A stretch of 64,000 nucleotides of DNA from Methanobacteriota archaeon. Its GTDB lineage: Archaea > Thermoplasmatota > Thermoplasmata > UBA10834. A program made the position numbers and the translations under genes. Of the stretch, positions 59,043 to 64,000 are shown piece after piece. The number at the start of each line of letters is the position of its first letter. Position 1 is the stretch's first letter. The notes beneath the pieces were generated by a model, which was given only the letters and a program-made list of their open reading frames with translations, searched no databases and was not told the DNA's origin. The stretch is taken from the NCBI GenBank assembly GCA_020348345.1, contig CP070748.1, forward strand, positions 1,037,851 through 1,101,850. The letters run 5' to 3'.

Positions 59043-60163
59043 GGAGCACGCAGCTCGTAACCGTCCGGGAGGGGGCCACCGATCTTCTGGTGCCCGCCGG
59101 TTTCTGCAAGAAGGGACCGGGAAAGTCGACCGAGGCCGTGTTCTACAACAAGCAGATGGAATTCAGCAGGGACGTATCGATCCTCCTGGGTCGCGCTCTG
59201 TTTGAGCCTGCGTGGAGGATATTGGATGGCCTCGCAGCGAGCGGAGCGAGAGGACTCAGGATGGCCAATGAATGCGATTCCAGCAGTCAATTCCACCTGA
59301 ACGATCGGAACTCTTATGCGAGCGAACTGATCCGTCAGAACGCCCGGTTGAACGGAATCAACGACGTCACCGTTCATTGCAGAGACCTAAGGGGACTTCT
59401 TGCAGAGGAGAGCTTTGACTACATAGACATCGATCCCTTCGGCACCCCGGTCGGGTTCATCGATGCGGCGGTCCAGGCGTGCCACGACGGAGGCGTTCTC
59501 GCAGTAACCGCAACGGACACCGCGCCGCTCTCAGGCACATATCCGAAGACCTCTTCACGCAGGTATGGCGCCGTCTCGGTCAAATCGCCGTTCGCCCACG
59601 AGACAGGGCTGCGCATACTCCTGGGCCACATAGTCCGAGAGGCCGCAAAGCACGACAGGGGATGCGAGCCGATACTGAGCTTCCATGCAGATCATTACTT
59701 CCGGTGTCATCTCAGAATACTCAAAGGCGCAGGAAAGGCTGACAGGGCTCTGAAGAGCCTCGGCTTCGCATTCTACGATGAGAAAACGCTAGCGCGAGGA
59801 GCGGTCTCCGAAAGACAGGATGGATCGAATGCGCGATACGCTGGCCCGCTCTGGACGGGCGAACTGCACTCTCCAGGACTCCTAGACTCGATCTCAGTGC
59901 ATGACGCCCTCGGGACTCGCAAGCGATGCATGAAGGCGATTGATCTCTGGCGCGGCGAGGCTGGAGCGCCTCCTCTCTACTACCGCGTCGACGAGCTTTC
60001 GAAGCGCACTAGGAGACAGCCTCCAAGGATGACACACCTCGTCGAGCAGCTCCGTTCGCATGGAGCGCAAGCCGTTTCCACCCACTTCGATCCCAAGGGA
60101 TTCAAGACGGACATGCCCGTGGGGGAGCTGCTGCAGCTGTTCGAGGATATTGCTGATCGTTGA
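59039..60163 (+). CDS. trm1: tRNA (guanine(26)-N2)-dimethyltransferase
   Basis: A 374-residue Trm1. It methylates G26 in tRNAs. EGATDLLVPAGFCKKGPGKSTEAVFYNKQMEFSRDVS is the N-terminal signature, then LDGLAASGARGLRMANE (SAM-binding), YIDIDPFGTPVGFIDAAV (catalytic D-P-F-G), TATDTAPLSGTYPKTSSRRYGA and ILSFHADHYFRCHL. The GTG start overlaps the THEP1 stop (GTGA). Complete and of normal length. Confidence 0.97.
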   Translation: MRSTQLVTVREGATDLLVPAGFCKKGPGKSTEAVFYNKQMEFSRDVSILLGRALFEPAWRILDGLAASGARGLRMANECDSSSQFHLNDRNSYASELIRQNARLNGINDVTVHCRDLRGLLAEESFDYIDIDPFGTPVGFIDAAVQACHDGGVLAVTATDTAPLSGTYPKTSSRRYGAVSVKSPFAHETGLRILLGHIVREAAKHDRGCEPILSFHADHYFRCHLRILKGAGKADRALKSLGFAFYDEKTLARGAVSERQDGSNARYAGPLWTGELHSPGLLDSISVHDALGTRKRCMKAIDLWRGEAGAPPLYYRVDELSKRTRRQPPRMTHLVEQLRSHGAQAVSTHFDPKGFKTDMPVGELLQLFEDIADR

Positions 60164-60223
60164 ACGAAACACATCGGCCCTGAGAAGTTTTAATAGCGTA
60201 CCTGGCAATGACGAGCTGGAAAC

Positions 60224-61528
60224 ATGCCAACAATCGCGGTTATAGGCTCGCAGTGGGGCGATGAGGGGAAGGGCAAGATCGTTGACTTCCTCGCAGAAGA
60301 GGCCCAGGTTGTCGTGAGGTTCCAGGGAGGCAACAATGCCGGTCACAGCGTCAAGGTGGGAGAGGAGCTGTACAAGCTGCATCATCTCCCGTCTGGCATT
60401 CTCAGACCTGGTAGGCTCGCAGTAATTGGCAACGGCGTCGTTATCGACCCGGGCGTGTTGCTCGGCGAGATCGATGATCTCAAGCGCAGAGGGAAGTCCG
60501 TAAGGAATCTGAAGATAAGCGATCGAGCGCACGCGATCATGCCATATCACAAGCTGTTGGACGGAGCTGAAGAGCGGCTGCGCAAGAGCGGTAAAGTGGG
60601 CACGACGGGCAGAGGGATAGGCCCTGCGTATTCTGACAAGGTGGGCCGGCTGGGCATCCGCATGGGAGAGCTGGTCGACGAAGATGTCCTGCGGGAGAGG
60701 CTTGAGTTCGTCATACCGCTGAAGAATAAAGTGCTCCGCGCATTGGGCAGCGAGACCGTGGTTGACGAAAAAACGGCGACAATGGAACTGGTGGATTATG
60801 GCCGCCGTTTGAAGCCGTTCGTCACCGACACGGTTTCGATACTGCACAAAGCGATAGACGAGAAGAAGAGAATCCTGTTCGAGGGAGCCCAGGGGACGAT
60901 GCTCGACATCGATCACGGCACGTACCCGTTCGTAACCTCCTCGACGACGGTCAGCGGCAACGTGGCCTCGGGCTCCGGAATATCGCCGAACGCCTTGAAC
61001 GAAATCTTCGGAGTTACGAAGGCGTACACCACACGCGTGGGCGCAGGACCCTTCCCGACCGAACTTCACGGAGAGCTTCACGAGCGCATAGCGGAAAAGG
61101 GTGGAGAGTTCGGGACGACAACGGGTCGGAGCCGACGCTGCGGATGGCTTGACCTCGTTGTGCTGCGGTATGCCCAGGCCCTGAACGGCTTCACCGGGCT
61201 CGCACTGACGAAGATAGACGTTCTTGGTGGTCTGGACGAGGTGAAGGTCTGCACTCATTACAAACTCGACGGGAGGAAGAGCACACGAATCCCATCCGAT
61301 CTGCGGTCGCTTGAGAGGTGTGAGCCCGTCTACAGATGTTTCGACGGATGGGAGGAGCTCCAGCGGTCTGAACTGAAGGCCATCATCAAAGGTGGATTCT
61401 CTCAACTGCCGAAGAGCCTCAGGGACTTCGTTCTGTTCGTGGAGAAGGAATCGGGCGTTCGCATCGCCCTTATCGGCCTGGGCATGCGCAGGAACGAGCT
61501 GCTCGACCTCAGAAGAAAGAGGCGGTGA
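60224..61528 (+). CDS. purA: Adenylosuccinate synthetase
   Basis: A 434-residue PurA: IGSQWGDEGKGKIVDF with catalytic D13, NNAGHSVKV with catalytic H41, GTTGRGIGPAYSDKVGR, LFEGAQGTMLDIDHGTYPFVTSSTT, GVTKAYTTRVGAGPFPTE and TTGRSRRCGWLDLV. It converts IMP plus aspartate to adenylosuccinate with GTP. Longer than some archaeal forms, with all conserved parts. TTTTAATA element near 60188 gives a short leader. Confidence 0.98.
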   Translation: MPTIAVIGSQWGDEGKGKIVDFLAEEAQVVVRFQGGNNAGHSVKVGEELYKLHHLPSGILRPGRLAVIGNGVVIDPGVLLGEIDDLKRRGKSVRNLKISDRAHAIMPYHKLLDGAEERLRKSGKVGTTGRGIGPAYSDKVGRLGIRMGELVDEDVLRERLEFVIPLKNKVLRALGSETVVDEKTATMELVDYGRRLKPFVTDTVSILHKAIDEKKRILFEGAQGTMLDIDHGTYPFVTSSTTVSGNVASGSGISPNALNEIFGVTKAYTTRVGAGPFPTELHGELHERIAEKGGEFGTTTGRSRRCGWLDLVVLRYAQALNGFTGLALTKIDVLGGLDEVKVCTHYKLDGRKSTRIPSDLRSLERCEPVYRCFDGWEELQRSELKAIIKGGFSQLPKSLRDFVLFVEKESGVRIALIGLGMRRNELLDLRRKRR

Positions 61529-61616
61529 CCAGGGCAAATGCCCTGGTCAACGAGAGCGGACGCGACTCCTGGACGTCCATCATAATTAAATAAGGCCCGA
61601 ATCATCCTGCCAACAG

Positions 61617-63953
61617 ATGCGCCGGCTTATCATCTGCGAGAAGAGCCATGCCGCGCGAAGGATTGCATTGATCCTATCAGATGGTTCGTACAAGAGACGT
61701 TCTATCGCGGGCACGCCAGTGATGGACTTCAACAGGAATTCCGACTCCTATACGATCCTGGGACTTCGAGGCCATGTTATCGAACTCGACTACCCCAAGG
61801 AGTACAACGATTGGGAGGGAACTCCACCCAAGAAGCTCGTCTCCATCGAGCCCGTGAAATCTGTCAACCCTTCCGCGACGAAGATCATGAGAGCCCTGCG
61901 TGAAGCCGCCTCCAAATCGGATGAGATAATCATCGCGACTGATTACGACAGGGAGGGAGAACTGATAGGTGTCGAGGCCATAGAGCACCTCGAGACAGAC
62001 GTCCCTCTCAGAAGGGCCAGGTTCAGCGCTCTGACCAAGGCGGAGATCGAGCAGGCGTTCTCGAACCTAGCGGATGTGGATCTCAGGCTTGCGACCGCGG
62101 CGGAAACGAGACAGTACATCGACCTCGCATGGGGCGCTTCATTGACGCGGTTCATGTCCTTGGCTTCTGGACAGAGAGGCAGCGATTTCCTCTCTGTCGG
62201 TCGAGTGCAGACGCCGACTTTGGCGCTTGTAGTCGCACGCGAAAGGGCGATCGCGGAGTTCACGCCGACGCCATATTGGCTTGTGACGGCGGATCTGAGG
62301 AAGGATTCCGTCTCATTCTCTGCATCGCATGCGCACGGACGGTTCGAGGCGAGAGAAGAGGCGCATGCCGCGGCGGTGAAGGCCAGACGCCAGAAGAAGG
62401 CGAATGTGAAGGATGTGGAGGAGAAGGACGCGCAGGAGTATCCTCCACCGCCCTTCAGCACGACCATCTTCCTCGCCGAAGTGACGAAGAGAGGGCTTTC
62501 AGCGGCAACCGCCATGAAGGTCGCCGAGGATCTGTATACCGATGGCTACATCTCGTATCCGAGGACCGACAACACGGTCTATCCAATGTCGCTCTCCCTT
62601 AGGAACATACTCGAGAAGCTCAGGAAGTCGGACTTCGCGAAGGAAGCCGAAGAGGTTCTTTCCCAGGAGAAGATCAGACCGTCCAGGGGGAGGACCAGCA
62701 CGACCGACCATCCGCCCATCCACCCTGTGGAAGGCGCCACCAAGAGCGAGCTCAAAGGCGCGCGATGGACCGTCTACGAGCTGATTGCAAGAAGATTCCT
62801 GGCGACTCTGGCACCCGTCTGCGAAGTCAGGCGTACGAAGATGGCTCTCGACATCGGCGACGAGCCGTTTGAGGCCGAAGGATACAAGATAGTCTCTCCA
62901 GGCTGGAGGAAATACTACCCCTACTACAGAGTCAACGAGACCATTCTCCCTGTGTCATCGGTGGGGGATTCGGCCGAAGCGCTCAAGATACAGTCGGCTG
63001 AGAAGAAGACGAAACCTCCAGCCAGATATTCTCAGGGAACTCTCATACAGGAGATGGAGAAACACGGGCTCGGCACGAAGAGCACACGCCATGAGGCTTT
63101 ACAGAAGCTGATTGACCGCAGGTTCCTAAAGGGACAGAGGATCGAGCCGACCGAGAGCGGAGTGGCCATGGTTTCTGCTTTGGAGAATCACGCAAGGCTT
63201 CACGATGAATACAAGATCACAGACGCCAAGATGACGGCACATCTCGAGATGGAAATGGATTTGATCGCAAGGGGGGAGCGAGAGCAGCCCGACGTGCTTG
63301 AGGAGAGCCAGGCAATGCTAGAGGACATCATAGATGTCCTGGAACGAAACAGGAAGGAGATCGGTGACGACATACGCAAGGCTCTGAGAAAGCAGCGATC
63401 CCTTGGCAAGTGCCCGAAGTGCGACACGGGCGAGCTCGTCGAAATAAGGACGAAGGGAGGTGATTCATTCGCGGGATGCTCCTCGTACCCAGAATGCAGG
63501 AACACCTATCCTCTCCCGCGTGGTTTGCTCGTGTTGCCTGGGGACGCCACCTGCGAGGTGTGTTCGGCCCCCAAGATCAAGACCGTGGCGAAGGGGCAAT
63601 CACCCGTTGTGTTGTGTATAGATCCCAAATGCTCCGACGCCAAGAAGCAGAGGTACATCGGGAAATGCCCGGAATGCGGAGGGGACATCACCACCATCCA
63701 ATCGAAGAAGGGTAAGCGATTTGCGGGCTGCACCAACTACCCAGACTGCAAGAAGATATTTCCCCTTCCGCAGAGGGGGAAGATCGTGCCCACTGACGAG
63801 ATATGCGACGAATGCAAGGCCCCGATCATCAAGGTCTGGCAGCAGAAGAACAGAGCGCCATGGGTTCTCTGCATCAACATGGACTGTCCCAAAAAGGAGA
63901 AGAAGGGTGGGAAGACCAAGGGAGACGCTGAGGGGAAGCGCAAGAGCGAGTGA
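61617..63953 (+). CDS. topA: DNA topoisomerase I (type IA) with C-terminal zinc ribbons
   Basis: A 778-residue type IA topoisomerase. A TOPRIM domain (RRLIICEKSHAARRIALIL; ATDYDREGELIG) precedes the active-site YISYPRTDNTVYP (catalytic Tyr about 314). SVGRVQTPTLALVV and GTKSTRHEALQKLIDRRF are family blocks. From about 597 on there are four zinc-ribbon motifs (CPKC...C, CEVC...C, CPEC...C, CDEC...C) and a Lys-rich tail. It relaxes negative supercoils. No reverse-gyrase helicase domain is fused. TATA AATTAAATA near 61584. The window ends just after. Confidence 0.97.
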   Translation: MRRLIICEKSHAARRIALILSDGSYKRRSIAGTPVMDFNRNSDSYTILGLRGHVIELDYPKEYNDWEGTPPKKLVSIEPVKSVNPSATKIMRALREAASKSDEIIIATDYDREGELIGVEAIEHLETDVPLRRARFSALTKAEIEQAFSNLADVDLRLATAAETRQYIDLAWGASLTRFMSLASGQRGSDFLSVGRVQTPTLALVVARERAIAEFTPTPYWLVTADLRKDSVSFSASHAHGRFEAREEAHAAAVKARRQKKANVKDVEEKDAQEYPPPPFSTTIFLAEVTKRGLSAATAMKVAEDLYTDGYISYPRTDNTVYPMSLSLRNILEKLRKSDFAKEAEEVLSQEKIRPSRGRTSTTDHPPIHPVEGATKSELKGARWTVYELIARRFLATLAPVCEVRRTKMALDIGDEPFEAEGYKIVSPGWRKYYPYYRVNETILPVSSVGDSAEALKIQSAEKKTKPPARYSQGTLIQEMEKHGLGTKSTRHEALQKLIDRRFLKGQRIEPTESGVAMVSALENHARLHDEYKITDAKMTAHLEMEMDLIARGEREQPDVLEESQAMLEDIIDVLERNRKEIGDDIRKALRKQRSLGKCPKCDTGELVEIRTKGGDSFAGCSSYPECRNTYPLPRGLLVLPGDATCEVCSAPKIKTVAKGQSPVVLCIDPKCSDAKKQRYIGKCPECGGDITTIQSKKGKRFAGCTNYPDCKKIFPLPQRGKIVPTDEICDECKAPIIKVWQQKNRAPWVLCINMDCPKKEKKGGKTKGDAEGKRKSE

Positions 63954-64000
63954 TTGCGCTCGACCGATTTCCCGTCTGATTCACCCAGCTCAGTCCACTG

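Noticed and set aside
59894-61537. Open frame of 547 codons antisense to trm1 and purA
   Set aside because: Both plus-strand genes are unambiguous and complete; the antisense sequence has no recognisable motif.
1-64000. CRISPR array, rRNA genes, insertion sequences with terminal repeats
   Set aside because: No regularly spaced repeats, no rRNA signatures and no transposase with paired inverted ends were found.

Overview
This window is a piece of an archaeal chromosome, most likely from an anaerobic, uncultured member of the class Thermoplasmata (phylum Thermoplasmatota). Archaeal markers are ribosomal proteins L31e, L39e and S19e, PDCD5, the 20S proteasome beta subunit, the termination ribonuclease FttA (aCPSF1), the RFC large subunit, DnaG primase, NreA, a group II chaperonin, archaeal fructose-1,6-bisphosphate aldolase/phosphatase and TATA-box promoters. 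Two ferredoxin-linked 2-oxoacid oxidoreductases, an ADP-forming acyl-CoA synthetase and rubrerythrin point to an anaerobic, oxidant-wary life. The class-level placement is inferred from gene content and from two DUF835 proteins; no rRNA is present to confirm it.

Layout. 1-1105: ribosomal operon on the minus strand. 1.2-6.6 kb: ubiX, a membrane zinc-finger/DUF835 sensor-like protein, leuS. 6.7-9.8 kb: divergent small membrane protein, double ribbon-helix-helix regulator, FtsZ-like GTPase cut off after the nucleotide-binding domain, NAD kinase. 9.8-12.7 kb: pyruvate:ferredoxin oxidoreductase operon (gamma-delta-alpha-beta; delta probably starts at CTG). 12.9-16 kb: RNA-binding protein, tRNA-Leu whose 3' half is repeated 487 bp downstream around a small membrane gene, a PAS protein, small Cys-rich proteins. 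15.1-21.2 kb: archaeal type IV pilus/secretion-like locus (two pilin-like proteins, Cys-rich partner, TadA-type ATPase, TadC-type membrane protein) followed by a CheY-DUF835 pair. 21.5-26.6 kb: psmB, fttA, taw1, rfcL.

26.7-31.7 kb is an accessory, AT-richer stretch: tyrosine recombinase, about 1 kb without a convincing gene, a VIT1-type metal transporter, a surface papain-like protein with a PEF-CTERM-like anchor, and a clostripain-family protease. 32-43.6 kb returns to housekeeping genes: thermosome, radical SAM protein, nreA, HTH regulator, DUF59 protein, apgM, MFS transporter, tRNA-Ser, ThiS-like protein, dnaG, a Lon-type AAA+ ATPase without its protease domain, and an acetyltransferase. 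43.6-64 kb: surface phospholipase D-like protein, tpiA and FBP aldolase/phosphatase, acyl-CoA synthetase alpha, aspS, Nudix-like, Hjc-like, rubrerythrin, LysE exporter, nadA, a second oxidoreductase operon (delta-alpha-beta-gamma) with acyl-CoA synthetase beta, mptD, THEP1, trm1, purA and topA.

Metabolic reading: the oxidoreductases make acyl-CoA, the acyl-CoA synthetase harvests ATP from it, and PorABDG run in reverse plus ApgM, TpiA and FBP aldolase/phosphatase support gluconeogenesis. Many genes have a TATA box 26-29 nt before the start codon, which predicts leaderless mRNAs. The most unusual items are the truncated FtsZ-like GTPase beside its regulator, the tRNA-Leu repeat with cargo, and the protease-less Lon-type ATPase beside dnaG.
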